From NCBI RefSeq assembly GCF_023333595.1, contig NZ_JAIQZM010000017.1:62001-126000 (forward strand): a DNA stretch of 64,000 nucleotides. The letters run 5' to 3'. The notes beneath the pieces are model-generated. The model was given only the letters and a program-made list of their open reading frames with translations. It was not told the origin of the DNA and made no database searches. This document shows, in pieces, positions 1 to 7,562 of this stretch; position 1 is the first letter of the stretch, and the number at the start of each line of letters is the position of its first letter. The position numbers and the translations under genes are program-made. This stretch comes from Argonema galeatum A003/A1 (GTDB taxonomy: Bacteria; Cyanobacteriota; Cyanobacteriia; Cyanobacteriales; Aerosakkonemataceae).

Positions 1-1182
1 GACAGAGGATAGATTAACGTTAGCTTCTAGGGGCGGGTTTTGTTGAGAAGTTATCTGTTCTTGCTTAAGATCTTCTGCTAAACCCGCCCCTACGTTTGTT
101 GTGAATAAGGTTTTTGTTAATAATTCCACGAAGGCGCGGGTACGTCCCCGTTCGGATATTTCTAAGGCGGTATCGAATTTATTTTGGGCGACTAAGACTT
201 CTTGCAGCAGGCGGTAGGTTGCTGTCTGGGTTTCAAAGATTGATACTTTATGGTCATAATTTGTTAATTCAGAACGCAGAGTTTCTTTAATTTGCATTGA
301 GGCATAAAGGTTTTCTTCGGCTTCTGCGAGTTGGTTAGTTTGGAGGTAAGTATTGCCTAGATTATTTAAAGATCCCGCTTCCCCTTGACGATCACCGATT
401 TCCCTGGCAATGGCGAGAGACTGCTGATGGTAATCGATCGCAACTTGGTATTGTCCCAAGGAATCGTAAGCAATTCCCAAACTCCCCAGAGAATTAGCTT
501 CCCCTTGACGATATCCGATTTCCCTGGCAATGGCGAGATACTGCTGAAGGTAATCGATCGCAACTTGGTATTGTCCCAAGGAATCGTAAGCATTTCCCAA
601 ATTCCCCAGGGAAATAGCTTCCCCTTGACGATATCCGATTTCCCTGGCAATGGCGAGAGTCTGTTGAAGGTAATCGATCGCAACTTGGTATTGTCCCAAG
701 GAACGGTAAGCAAGTCCCAAATTCCCCAGGGAATTAGCTTCCCCTTGACGAGATCCGATTTCCCTGGCAATGGCGAGATACTGCTGATGGTAATCGATCG
801 CAACTTGGTATTGTCCCAAGGATTGGTAAGCAAGTCCCAAACTCCCCAGGGAATTAGCTTCCCCTTGACGAGATCCGATTTCCCTTTCAATGGCGAGAGA
901 CTGCTGATGGTAATCGATCGCAACTTGGTATTGTCCCAAGGAATCGTAAGCATTTCCCAAATTCCCCAGGGAATTAGCTTCCCCTTGACGATCACCGATT
1001 TCCCGATAAATAGTTAATGCCTGTTGCCAAGACTGCAAAGCGGCGCGAAATTGACTTTTATTATATTGCTCAATTCCTAGATTCAACAATCTATCTGCTT
1101 CTGCTTTTAAGGTAATCCCTGCTAAGTATTTTCTATACACTCCAAGCAGCTTTTCTGCCATATTACTCAACCAATTAAACAT
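1..1182 (-). CDS. TPR repeat protein, probably TPR-CHAT (partial, C-terminus off the left edge)
   Basis: The minus frame is open from the ATG at 1182 to the window edge, about 394 codons. It starts MFNWLSNMAEKLLG and contains consecutive 40-residue tetratricopeptide units of the type SLGNLGNAYDSLGQYQVAID, encoded by near-identical 120-bp DNA units between about 360 and 1015. After the repeats comes an LLQEVLVAQ...ERGRTRAFVELL segment, which in cyanobacterial TPR proteins usually precedes a CHAT caspase-like protease domain. The CHAT domain itself would lie outside the window, so it is inferred. TPRs bind protein partners. The ATG overlaps the stop of the small upstream gene by 8 nt, suggesting coupled translation. 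The repeats also keep two other frames open, but those are shadows. Confidence 0.85.
   Translation of the reverse strand, partial: MFNWLSNMAEKLLGVYRKYLAGITLKAEADRLLNLGIEQYNKSQFRAALQSWQQALTIYREIGDRQGEANSLGNLGNAYDSLGQYQVAIDYHQQSLAIEREIGSRQGEANSLGSLGLAYQSLGQYQVAIDYHQQYLAIAREIGSRQGEANSLGNLGLAYRSLGQYQVAIDYLQQTLAIAREIGYRQGEAISLGNLGNAYDSLGQYQVAIDYLQQYLAIAREIGYRQGEANSLGSLGIAYDSLGQYQVAIDYHQQSLAIAREIGDRQGEAGSLNNLGNTYLQTNQLAEAEENLYASMQIKETLRSELTNYDHKVSIFETQTATYRLLQEVLVAQNKFDTALEISERGRTRAFVELLTKTLFTTNVGAGLAEDLKQEQITSQQNPPLEANVNLSSV
28..92. repeat. Inverted repeat with GGGCGGGTTT arms inside the TPR gene
   Basis: The 13-nt arms TAGGGGCGGGTTT (28-40) and AAACCCGCCCCTA (80-92) are perfect complements about 40 bp apart. 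The same arms occur at 45052-45114 in intergenic DNA. Here the unit is read through in frame by the TPR gene. Confidence 0.7.
363..1015 (-). repeat. Tandem 120-bp coding repeats (TPR units)
   Basis: Units recur every 120 bp (CCTTGACGAT...CCGATTTCCC at about 383, 503, 623, 743, 863 and 983) and differ at only a few positions each. Such DNA-level identity points to recent unequal recombination or slippage, and copy number probably varies between strains. Confidence 0.9.
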
Positions 1183-1354
1183 TATTTAAACTCCCTTCCC
1201 TTCTCAAATTATCTGCCACTTCTAACATTGCCTGCACCAAACCTGCATCCTGCAAATCTGGGTGTGCCTGCAAAATTTCTGCTTCTTCGCCGCTAGGACA
1301 ATTTAGCAGTGCTTCAATTAGCTGGTAATAGGCGTTTTGGCGTTCTTCCTTCAT
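1175..1354 (-). CDS. Small hypothetical protein upstream of the TPR gene
   Basis: A 59-residue ORF (MKEERQNAYYQLIEALLNCP..., ending NLRREGSLNNV) starts at the ATG at 1354. Its stop overlaps the ATG of the TPR gene (ATGTTTAA shared). It is acidic and mostly helical, with no recognised motif beyond a Leu/Ala-rich amphipathic pattern. The overlap suggests a two-gene transcript in which this protein may partner or regulate the TPR protein. Function unknown; the gene call rests on the start/stop overlap and sensible codon usage. Confidence 0.65.
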   Translation of the reverse strand: MKEERQNAYYQLIEALLNCPSGEEAEILQAHPDLQDAGLVQAMLEVADNLRREGSLNNV

Positions 1355-1375
1355 ATTTGGCGTTGGGTGGGAGAG

Positions 1376-1514
1376 GTACGTAGTTGCGCTTTAGCGCTCA
1401 TATTTAGGTACGTTGTTAAGCTCTAGCCCTCTTAATTTAGGTATGTTGCGCTTTTAAGAGTATATGTTGTGACACTTCAGGGCTTTTAAGAGGGCTAGAG
1501 CTTAACAACGTACC
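1376..1514. repeat. Palindromic repeat cluster (GTACGT-GTTG family)
   Basis: A perfect 27-bp inverted repeat, arms 1407-1433 and 1488-1514 (GGTACGTTGTTAAGCTCTAG...), encloses about 54 bp. The single arm at 1376-1399 is identical to the left arm of the hairpin at 18221-18271, so these belong to one dispersed family. Confidence 0.8.
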
Positions 1515-1534
1515 TCACCTCCATTTTTGGTCTT

Positions 1535-1735
1535 CTATTGTTTGCTCTCAGCTTTTAATTCTTCCCATGAAATAACTGGTTCATCTTTTCTAGACTTAGA
1601 AACCAAAACATCATAAAAATCTTCCCAGACTTCTCCCCACTCTGCTAAGTCAATGATGACTGCTGTTTTTTCTCCCGTATCGTCTACTACGAATTGGATG
1701 CCTTTGATCGCAGTTATGCTCTCTTTAAAAGTCAT
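1535..1735 (-). CDS. Solitary antitoxin-like small protein
   Basis: A 66-residue protein with the core GIQFVVDDTGEKTAVIIDL followed by AEWGEVWEDFYD. This resembles small Phd/RelB-type antitoxins common in cyanobacteria: a beta-strand DNA-binding N-terminus and an acidic C-terminal tail that would wrap a toxin. No RelE/ParE-like toxin ORF lies on either side; downstream is the palindromic repeat cluster and then the TPR operon. It may be an orphan antitoxin or the remnant of a broken pair. The family assignment is by resemblance only. Confidence 0.6.
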   Translation of the reverse strand: MTFKESITAIKGIQFVVDDTGEKTAVIIDLAEWGEVWEDFYDVLVSKSRKDEPVISWEELKAESKQ

Positions 1736-1774
1736 ATTACTAATCCTAATGCCCCTACAGTTGGTTTGGGTGAA

Positions 1775-1903
1775 GGTACGTTGTTGGGCCTAAGTACCTG
1801 GATGAGAGAGGTACGTTGTTGGGCTTGGGGGCTATTGGGGCTAAAGCCCAACAACGTACCTAAAGGCTTGGGGGCTATTGGGGCTAAAGCCCAACAACGT
1901 ACC
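1775..1903. repeat. Palindromic repeat cluster with a 43-bp tandem duplication
   Basis: Arms GGTACGTTGTTGGGCTT (1810-1826) and AAGCCCAACAACGTACC (1844-1860) form a hairpin. A 39-bp stretch, 1822-1860, is repeated exactly at 1865-1903. Another single arm starts at 1775. Same GTACGTTGTT family as 1407-1514. Confidence 0.8.
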
Positions 1904-1988
1904 TAAAGGCTTGGTCGATCGACTTGCCGAACTACTCCACAAATGCTACGAGTTAAGATGCAGTCGCTCTTAACTCCTCTAAAGACAG

Positions 1989-2195
1989 ATGTTTGAAGGA
2001 TTTTGGCTTAATATTTCGCGTTACTTCAGCTACTTTATTACGATCACGCTGGGGGTATTATTCTTTGCTTTTGGGTGGTTAGTACCTCTTTTCAAGCGTC
2101 CGGTAACCGCGATCGCACTCGTTGGTTTTTTTGTCGCTAGCTTAATTTTTGTTGCCCTCACCCTACAGGCGATGCTGGGCTTGAGTCCCGTTTAG
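1989..2195 (+). CDS. ycf33: Ycf33/DUF751 small membrane protein
   Basis: A 68-residue protein, MFEGFWLNISRYFSYFITIT..., with two predicted transmembrane helices (about residues 12-32 and 40-62) and the conserved ending TLQAMLGLSP. This matches the DUF751/Ycf33 family, found in cyanobacteria and in red-algal plastids, where it is presumed to sit in the thylakoid or plasma membrane; its function is unknown. It lies 52 bp upstream of rbfA on the same strand, likely in the same transcript. Confidence 0.8.
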   Translation: MFEGFWLNISRYFSYFITITLGVLFFAFGWLVPLFKRPVTAIALVGFFVASLIFVALTLQAMLGLSPV

Positions 2196-2247
2196 GTACG
2201 ATGGTTAGAGGCATTGCTCATACTGCTTAAAAAGGCAGCTGTTTATT

Positions 2248-2670
2248 ATGGCTACAGATCGTCGCGTCTCTCGCGTTGCGGCACTAATTCAACGCGAAGT
2301 CAGCCAATTGCTCCAAAACGGCATCAAAGATGACCGGGTGGGCTCAGGTATGGTCAGCGTCACCGATGTGAATGTTTCTGGCGACCTTCAGCACGCCAAG
2401 ATATTCGTCAGTATCTACGGCACGCCTGAAGCAAAGGCGGAAACGATGGCGGGGTTAAAGGCGGCGACTGGTTATGTGCGTCGGGAAATCGGTCAACGGG
2501 TACGTCTGCGCCGGACGCCAGAGGTGGTGTTTATGGAGGATAAATCCCTGGAACGAGGCGATCGCATTATCACCCTCCTCAACCAAATTAACCAAGACCG
2601 CCATGATGACGATCCGATCGAGGAGGATAATGAGAAGGACTACGCAGTCTCGGCGGAAGAAGAGGACTAA
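2248..2670 (+). CDS. rbfA: Ribosome-binding factor A
   Basis: A 140-residue protein beginning [20 protein letters not shown], the typical RbfA N-terminus, followed by the KH-like fold ([20 protein letters not shown]) and an acidic C-terminal tail ([13 protein letters not shown]). RbfA binds the 30S subunit and assists 16S rRNA 5'-end maturation, notably in the cold. Length and motifs are complete. The stop is 3 bp before the start of the glycosidase gene, so the two are probably cotranscribed. Confidence 0.95.
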   Translation: MATDRRVSRVAALIQREVSQLLQNGIKDDRVGSGMVSVTDVNVSGDLQHAKIFVSIYGTPEAKAETMAGLKAATGYVRREIGQRVRLRRTPEVVFMEDKSLERGDRIITLLNQINQDRHDDDPIEEDNEKDYAVSAEEED

Positions 2671-2673
2671 AGA

Positions 2674-4278
2674 TTGAAATCTTCTAAATTGCCAGATTTA
2701 GATAAACTTACCCTCGCAGAACAAGTAGCCCAGATGGTTGTAGTGCGAGCCTCTGGCTACTTGTTCGATCACCAAATCAAGTATCCCCAATGGGAACCAC
2801 CCGCAGCTAAGTTACAGCATTTAATCGCCAATCTTGGCGTGGGTGGGGTTATTCTACTTGGGGGTAGCGCGGCTGAATTGGCGCTGCGATCGCAACAGAT
2901 CCAAAACTGGGCCAAAATTCCGCTCCTGATCGCCGCCGATATTGAAGAAGGCGTCGGTCAGCGTTTTTCGGGTGCTACCTGGTTTCCTCCACCGATGGCA
3001 ATTGGTGCGATCGCTCAAAGAGATCTTAACCTCGCCGAACAATATGCCGAGCAGATGGGAGCGATAATTGCTCAAGAAGCAATTGCTCTAGGCATAAACT
3101 GGGTACTGGCACCAGTCGTCGATGTTAATAACAATCCCGATAATCCGGTTATCAATGTCCGCGCCTTTGGCGAAACTCCCGCCGTCGTCAGTCAACTCGC
3201 CGCTGCTTTTATCGAAGGTGCGAAGCGTTATCCCGTTTTAACCACCGCCAAACATTTTCCCGGACACGGCGACACTGCGGTAGATTCTCACTTGGAATTA
3301 CCCGTAATTCCTCATTCCCCAGCCAGATTGGCAGAAATTGAGTTACCACCTTTCGCCGCCGCTATTTCTGCTGGTGTAGATACGGTAATGACGGCTCATC
3401 TGCTGATCCCGAATTGGGATCGGGAACGACCAGCCACTCTATCTCATCCCATTTTGACGGGTCAGTTACGCGAAAACCTGGGCTTTGAAGGTTTGATTGT
3501 CACAGATGCTTTGGTGATGGGTGCGATCGCAAATGAATATGGTACTAACGAAGCCCCCGTTTTGGCAGTGGAAGCTGGTGCTGATATTCTACTCATGCCG
3601 GTAGATCCAGAAGGTGCGATCGCAGCAATATGCGATGCCGTAACATCTGGACGCATCTCTCCCGACAGAATTCGCGCCTCTGTAGAACGCATCTGGCAAG
3701 CTAAACTCAAGGTGTTTCAGGCGGGGAGTGGGGGAGTGGGGGAGTGGGGGAGCAATTTTATCCTTCAGCCTTTGAAGGAAATTGGACAACCTGCATTTCT
3801 TGCCGCACCTGTCAACATTCTGCGAGAAACTACAGAAGTTTTCGGGTCTGTGCCTTTACAGGTAGCCAATTTAGTCAATTTACGTAACTTAATAGTGGTA
3901 GATAATCTACTAGACTGTAAGTTTATCGATCGCCAAGCACCTGCGATCGCTATCCCTGTGCAATTAGGCTACACTACTCAGTTATGCGATATCCACACAC
4001 CCAGCGCTTCCAACTCCGATGACCTACAACCCACGCTCATGCAAGTCTTTATCCGAGGCAATCCTTTCCGAGGCAGTGCTGGAATATCATCTGTTGCTGA
4101 AGATTGGTTTAAGAAACTATTAAAAGCAGGTAAACTTCAAGCCCTAATACTTTACGGTAGCCCATATATCAAAAAACAATTTTTGGATCTTCTTCCTTCG
4201 GATATACCTTGTCTATATTCCTACGGACAGATTTATGCAGCACAGGCGATCGCCTTAGAAGCATTATTTGGTAAATAA
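2674..4278 (+). CDS. nagZ: Family 3 glycoside hydrolase, beta-N-acetylhexosaminidase (NagZ-like)
   Basis: A 534-residue protein. The GH3 TIM barrel occupies about residues 10-350. It has the NagZ signature KHFPGHGDTAVDSH (from residue 193) with the catalytic His loop, and the nucleophile Asp278 in GLIVTDALVMGAI. NagZ removes N-acetylglucosamine from muropeptides during cell-wall recycling. A C-terminal domain of about 170 residues follows, as in cyanobacterial homologs. The start is a TTG 3 bp after the rbfA stop; no closer ATG fits the conserved N-terminus. A G-rich repeat encodes a Gly/Glu/Trp linker at about residues 350-362. Confidence 0.9.
   Translation: MKSSKLPDLDKLTLAEQVAQMVVVRASGYLFDHQIKYPQWEPPAAKLQHLIANLGVGGVILLGGSAAELALRSQQIQNWAKIPLLIAADIEEGVGQRFSGATWFPPPMAIGAIAQRDLNLAEQYAEQMGAIIAQEAIALGINWVLAPVVDVNNNPDNPVINVRAFGETPAVVSQLAAAFIEGAKRYPVLTTAKHFPGHGDTAVDSHLELPVIPHSPARLAEIELPPFAAAISAGVDTVMTAHLLIPNWDRERPATLSHPILTGQLRENLGFEGLIVTDALVMGAIANEYGTNEAPVLAVEAGADILLMPVDPEGAIAAICDAVTSGRISPDRIRASVERIWQAKLKVFQAGSGGVGEWGSNFILQPLKEIGQPAFLAAPVNILRETTEVFGSVPLQVANLVNLRNLIVVDNLLDCKFIDRQAPAIAIPVQLGYTTQLCDIHTPSASNSDDLQPTLMQVFIRGNPFRGSAGISSVAEDWFKKLLKAGKLQALILYGSPYIKKQFLDLLPSDIPCLYSYGQIYAAQAIALEALFGK
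3721..3750 (+). repeat. G-rich slippage-prone tract inside nagZ
   Basis: Tandem GGGGGAGT units (about 8 bp each) lie in the coding sequence between the barrel and the C-terminal domain. The unit length is not a multiple of three, so gain or loss of one unit would shift the frame. Confidence 0.75.
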
Positions 4279-4632
4279 TGCTATTTTCTTCCACAAAATT
4301 TAATCTTTAGTTTTGTCATCCCTCAGTCTGTTTTAGTAATGCCAAGAAATTCTTTTTTCCCCTTATTCCTCCCTTAATCTGGCTTAACGTGGGGATTACG
4401 CAATGCTTACCGGCTCCTAAACCAACTCCCATAAGATTGCTAGTACGAAGAATAGGGGTGTATGACTTTAAATCCATGCGTCAAAAATGTCAAGGTTTGA
4501 TGACCTTTGAAATATTTGTTAATATAACAGCGGAGTAGATAGCGTAAAAATGAAAGCAGTTTAGTATATAGAGCTACAAACTATCTACTCTCAATCAGCA
4601 AATTCTAGGCCCATAGTTTAAGAGTGAATACA
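4279..4632. other. Intergenic region, no gene seen
   Basis: About 350 bp, AT-rich, between nagZ and the DUF4327 gene. It contains stops in all frames and no clear hairpin or repeat. The promoter of the downstream gene presumably lies in the last 150 bp. Confidence 0.6.
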
Positions 4633-4872
4633 ATGAGCGTAAACACAGTTTCCACTAAATCCATTCAATACTCTCTAGATGTAATCCAAGAAGAAGCGCG
4701 TCGGCTTGTACATAAAGGAGTTGTCAGCCGTCAGCAACCCATCTACACTCTCTGCCAATATATTCCTGCGCGTGAATGGGCCTGGGTTGAGTGCGAGTTG
4801 GAAAAATCCAACTATTTACTCAGAGATCGGATAGCCGATTTAATGGGTCGCGAAGAATGGGAAAACGACTAG
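4633..4872 (+). CDS. DUF4327 family protein
   Basis: A 79-residue protein, MSVNTVSTKSIQYSLDVIQ..., with the conserved DUF4327 core KGVVSRQQPIYTLCQYIPAR and the C-terminal LMGREEWEND. This family is small, soluble and essentially restricted to cyanobacteria; its function is not known. The ATG at 4633 is preferred over an in-frame GTG at 4624. The gene stands alone, with the tnpB element convergent downstream. Confidence 0.85.
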   Translation: MSVNTVSTKSIQYSLDVIQEEARRLVHKGVVSRQQPIYTLCQYIPAREWAWVECELEKSNYLLRDRIADLMGREEWEND

Positions 4873-4939
4873 AAGCCCACTATGACTGAGATTGATAAAT
4901 AGTGCCAAGCCTTAAGATCGAAATCTTGACATCCTCCCA

Positions 4940-4968
4940 CCGCTAATTCGGAGTACCGAATATAGCGG
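4940..4968 (-). ncRNA. Right-end hairpin and likely 3' part of an omega RNA
   Basis: The inverted repeat CCGCTAATTCGG / CCGAATATAGCGG contains the tnpB stop codon (4943-4945). In IS200/IS605 elements the guide-bearing omega RNA spans the end of tnpB and the right end, with the guide taken from flanking DNA, here about 4906-4925. The RNA is inferred from the family, not seen directly. Confidence 0.5.
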
Positions 4969-6238
4969 GGGATTCCAAAGATTGCTCTTTGGATTTCCTC
5001 TTTCTACGAGTTGATTTGCCGGGAGGAATTTCTTTCTCCAAGTATTGACCAATCTCTCCAGAGGCGTTAATTCCCGTCTGCCCGACGGTATTTTCAGAAA
5101 TTTTGCTTAAGATTGACAACGCCTTGTTGAGAATATTAATTGCGGCATTCCAATCTCTATCCTGAATATGTCCACAATGAGGACATTGATGCGTTCTAAC
5201 GCTCAATGATTTTTTAACAATTTGGTGGCATTGAGAACAATTTTGAGATGTGTAATGAGGTGGAACAGCAATCACTGTCACATCAAATACTTTCCCAAAA
5301 TGTTCTAACCAACTGCGGAACATTGACCACGAAGCATCATTAATAGACTTAGCAAGATGATGGTTTTTTACCATGTTTCTCACCTGTAAATCCTCAAAGG
5401 CTACCAAGTCTGACGACTGGACTAACGCTCTCGCCAACTTAACGACGAAATCTTTACGTTGCCTTTCTACTTTTAGGTGTTTTCTTCCTAATCTATTTCG
5501 GGCTTTAGAGCGATTTTTAGACCACTTTTTAGTTCTCGATAACTTACGCTGTGCCTTTTTCAGGGATTTCTCAGCTTTTCGTAAAAAGCGCGGATTTTCT
5601 ATTTGCTTGCCTTCAGAATCAGTATATAAATGATTTAACCCAACATCAATACCCAGATTTTTGCCGGTTGGATTATGTTTTTCTTTTCGTTCATAATCAA
5701 GGCAAAACTGAGCATAATAGCCATCAGATTTTCTAACTATCCGTACCCGTTTGATTTGCTTACTTTGATAGAAATGTAAGTCTCTAGTCCCCCAAAGTTT
5801 GAATGTTCCTGCTTTAAATCCATCGGTAAAAGTAATATATCTTCTATCTGATGACAGTTTCCAACCACAAGTTTTGTACTCGATAGATGCTCTATTTTGT
5901 AGCTTTCTAAATCTGGGATAGCCTTTTTTTTCTGATGGATTTCGACTACGCTTAATACAAGTCTTAGATTGGCAATTACTGAAAAATCTGGATATGGCTA
6001 ACCAAGCACGTTCCGCCATTGCTTGACGTGCCATTGAGTTCAACTTTTTAACCCAAGGGAATTCAGGATTATCAGCTAATACTTTGCAATACTTATTTAA
6101 GTCCATGCCATTCACGCCTGGATTATCTATCCAGTAGCGCAAAGCTTTATTACGAACAAAAAGCCCCGTCCGCAACATCTCATCAATAAGGCGGTACTGG
6201 TCTTCTGTTCCTTTTAACTTTGCTTCGTAAATTAGCAT
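4943..6238 (-). CDS. tnpB: TnpB, RNA-guided endonuclease of IS200/IS605 type
   Basis: A 431-residue protein from the ATG at 6238 (MLIYEAKLKGTEDQYRLIDE); the frame is open upstream to 6415, but that part has no family similarity. The split RuvC domain has all three acids: Asp198 (GIDVG), Glu282 (FEDL) and Asp362 (QDRDWNAAINIL). A zinc finger has Cys334, Cys337, Cys352 and Cys355. TnpB is the ancestor of Cas12 and cuts DNA next to a short motif using an omega RNA, helping retain the element. The gene looks intact and active. Its C-terminus runs into the right-end hairpin. Confidence 0.92.
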   Translation of the reverse strand: MLIYEAKLKGTEDQYRLIDEMLRTGLFVRNKALRYWIDNPGVNGMDLNKYCKVLADNPEFPWVKKLNSMARQAMAERAWLAISRFFSNCQSKTCIKRSRNPSEKKGYPRFRKLQNRASIEYKTCGWKLSSDRRYITFTDGFKAGTFKLWGTRDLHFYQSKQIKRVRIVRKSDGYYAQFCLDYERKEKHNPTGKNLGIDVGLNHLYTDSEGKQIENPRFLRKAEKSLKKAQRKLSRTKKWSKNRSKARNRLGRKHLKVERQRKDFVVKLARALVQSSDLVAFEDLQVRNMVKNHHLAKSINDASWSMFRSWLEHFGKVFDVTVIAVPPHYTSQNCSQCHQIVKKSLSVRTHQCPHCGHIQDRDWNAAINILNKALSILSKISENTVGQTGINASGEIGQYLEKEIPPGKSTRRKRKSKEQSLESPAIFGTPN

Positions 6239-6278
6239 TTTAGGGAAAGTTAAGTCTACAATTAGAATAACATGATTT

Positions 6279-6407
6279 GTCAAAAATGGGGAGATCGAAT
6301 CCCCATTTTTGACCCGCCTTTCATCCCCCGCTAATAAGATATAGCGGGGGATGAAAGGCGGGGTAGATAAACATCCACACCCGCCAAGTGCGATCGCACT
6401 TGGCGGG
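6279..6407. repeat. Three consecutive perfect hairpins
   Basis: Hairpin 1 has arms 6279-6292 and 6300-6313. Hairpin 2 has arms 6313-6333 and 6342-6362. Hairpin 3 is a 28-nt perfect palindrome, 6380-6407, centred on the HIP1 octamer GCGATCGC. Hairpin 2 is the probable left end of the tnpB element; the third may act as a terminator for the gene ending at 6457. Confidence 0.8.
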
Positions 6408-6456
6408 TTATTCACAACTGCCCCTAGACCCTAGCCCCTAGCTACCTCTAGCCACC

Positions 6457-6846
6457 TCATGACTGAGAATCTTGATTCCGCAGCCTTTCTAGCTCAGCAC
6501 GCATAGCGGCGATTTGTGCTGTCAGTTCCTGTAGTTCTAGTTGCACACCTGGAGAAGCAGCCGGAGTAGATGTCTCGGTAGTACCTGACGTCCCTGGTGT
6601 CTCTCCAGGCGTTTGATTGCTTTGTTGACTCAAGAGGGAATCAACGAAATTGCGAGCTTCCTGCTCAGTTACTTCACCTTTTTCAGCCCACTCCTGGGTC
6701 AACTGAGCAAACTCTGAGTTTGTCAGCTTGGAAAGAATTTCCTCTCGCTTTTGAGAATCTTGCAGGCTTTCAATCAGGGAAGCGGTTGCCCCCAGAGAGA
6801 TGCGAAATCCTGTTTGCAGTACCTGAATCGGGTTATCGACGTTCAT
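6457..6846 (-). CDS. Conserved hypothetical protein, phasin-like helical architecture
   Basis: About 129 residues from the ATG at 6846 (MNVDNPIQVLQTGFRISLG); an in-frame TTG two codons upstream is less likely. The N-terminal half is amphipathic-helical with GATASLIESLQDSQKREE. A low-complexity Thr/Pro/Ser linker follows (about residues 75-98), then a C-terminal heptad coiled coil (LELQELTAQIAAMRAELERL). The layout resembles small phasin-like or granule-associated proteins, but no firm assignment is possible. It is on the same strand as the next gene upstream, about 120 bp away. Confidence 0.7.
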   Translation of the reverse strand: MNVDNPIQVLQTGFRISLGATASLIESLQDSQKREEILSKLTNSEFAQLTQEWAEKGEVTEQEARNFVDSLLSQQSNQTPGETPGTSGTTETSTPAASPGVQLELQELTAQIAAMRAELERLRNQDSQS

Positions 6847-6968
6847 CGGCAATTTGAGCTAGGAACACGCAGTCGCAGACAGCAGCACAAGGATATCGAA
6901 GCCGCGATCGGCTGCTTTGCCATATGCCGCAGTCGTACCTAGTAGTGTACATTATTGAGCTACCAGAC

Positions 6969-7322
6969 TTAACCAACCTGGTCTAGATATAGGTTGATGT
7001 CGTCAATAATGCGAGTGAGTTCTGCTTCAACAGTCACGCGAATCCGGTCATCCCGAAGCGTAATTAACACTTTGGCGGCAAAGGGAGTGGGCCAGATATT
7101 GGGATTGCAGAACATTTCCAGAAATACATCACCTGTGTACTGATATTCCATCGGTTTTTGGGGACTGGCTTTGCCACCACCGCCAGAGGCTTGAGCGCTG
7201 GCTGCTTTCAAGCGATCCATCAATTGAGCGATCGCAGCTTGCAACTCCCGCGCCGCACCCGGCGTGAAGCTAAAGGAGACAGAACCCTCTCCCAGGTTGA
7301 ATCTGAGTTGAGAAGACGACAT
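6969..7322 (-). CDS. Conserved cyanobacterial hypothetical protein
   Basis: 117 residues from the ATG at 7322 (MSSSQLRFNLGEGSVSFSFT). A TTG two codons upstream also fits. Two parts are visible: an N-terminal segment with a predicted helix (AARELQAAIAQLMDRLKAA), then a Gly-rich linker (ASGGGGKAS), and a C-terminal alpha/beta segment with TGDVFLEMFCNPNIWPTPFA. No signal peptide and no known catalytic motif. Same strand as the phasin-like gene. Function not recognised. Confidence 0.7.
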   Translation of the reverse strand: MSSSQLRFNLGEGSVSFSFTPGAARELQAAIAQLMDRLKAASAQASGGGGKASPQKPMEYQYTGDVFLEMFCNPNIWPTPFAAKVLITLRDDRIRVTVEAELTRIIDDINLYLDQVG

Positions 7323-7562
7323 TGGCAATTAATCTTTACATCCTGGTATTAATGCTAATAGATCTGGTCGCTTTACGGAATACCATGTCAAGAGAATCAG
7401 GCAAGATAGCTGTTATTAATTAAAAATTGTGTCAACAAACAAATAAAATTTATATATATTAAAGACAACTCCAATCTAGATTCGGTAAGCTTTGTAGATA
7501 CCTTTTCCTGCTTTGAGTTTACACTGGATGCCAGAGAAATTTATAACTAATTAATCGGCCTC
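7323..7562. other. Divergent intergenic region
   Basis: 240 bp of AT-rich DNA between the hypothetical gene (minus) and the CDF transporter (plus). It must hold both promoters. No operator-like palindrome stands out. Confidence 0.5.

Larger units (their letters stand above)
4926..6362 (-). mobile_element. IS200/IS605-type element carrying tnpB only
   Basis: The tnpB gene is flanked by related subterminal hairpins: 6313-6362 upstream (21-bp perfect arms, loop ATAAGATA) and 4940-4968 downstream. Both share CCCCCGCTATAT...TTAGCGG on the minus strand. The right end reads TAGCGGTGGGAGGATGTCAA, typical of cyanobacterial IS605-family ends. No TnpA (HUH Tyr transposase) is present, so mobility would need TnpA in trans. 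Exact ends are estimated. Confidence 0.75.

Noticed and set aside
366..1017. Long ORFs on both strands (366-995 minus, 385-1017 plus)
   Set aside because: They are alternative frames kept open by the 120-bp repeats of the TPR gene, which reads in a third frame as clean 40-residue TPR units.
1694..1906. Plus-strand ORF over the antitoxin start
   Set aside because: It overlaps the antitoxin gene and its end is translated hairpin repeat.
4943..6415. Full 490-codon ORF as the tnpB start
   Set aside because: The first 59 codons translate the left-end hairpins; family similarity begins at the ATG at 6238.
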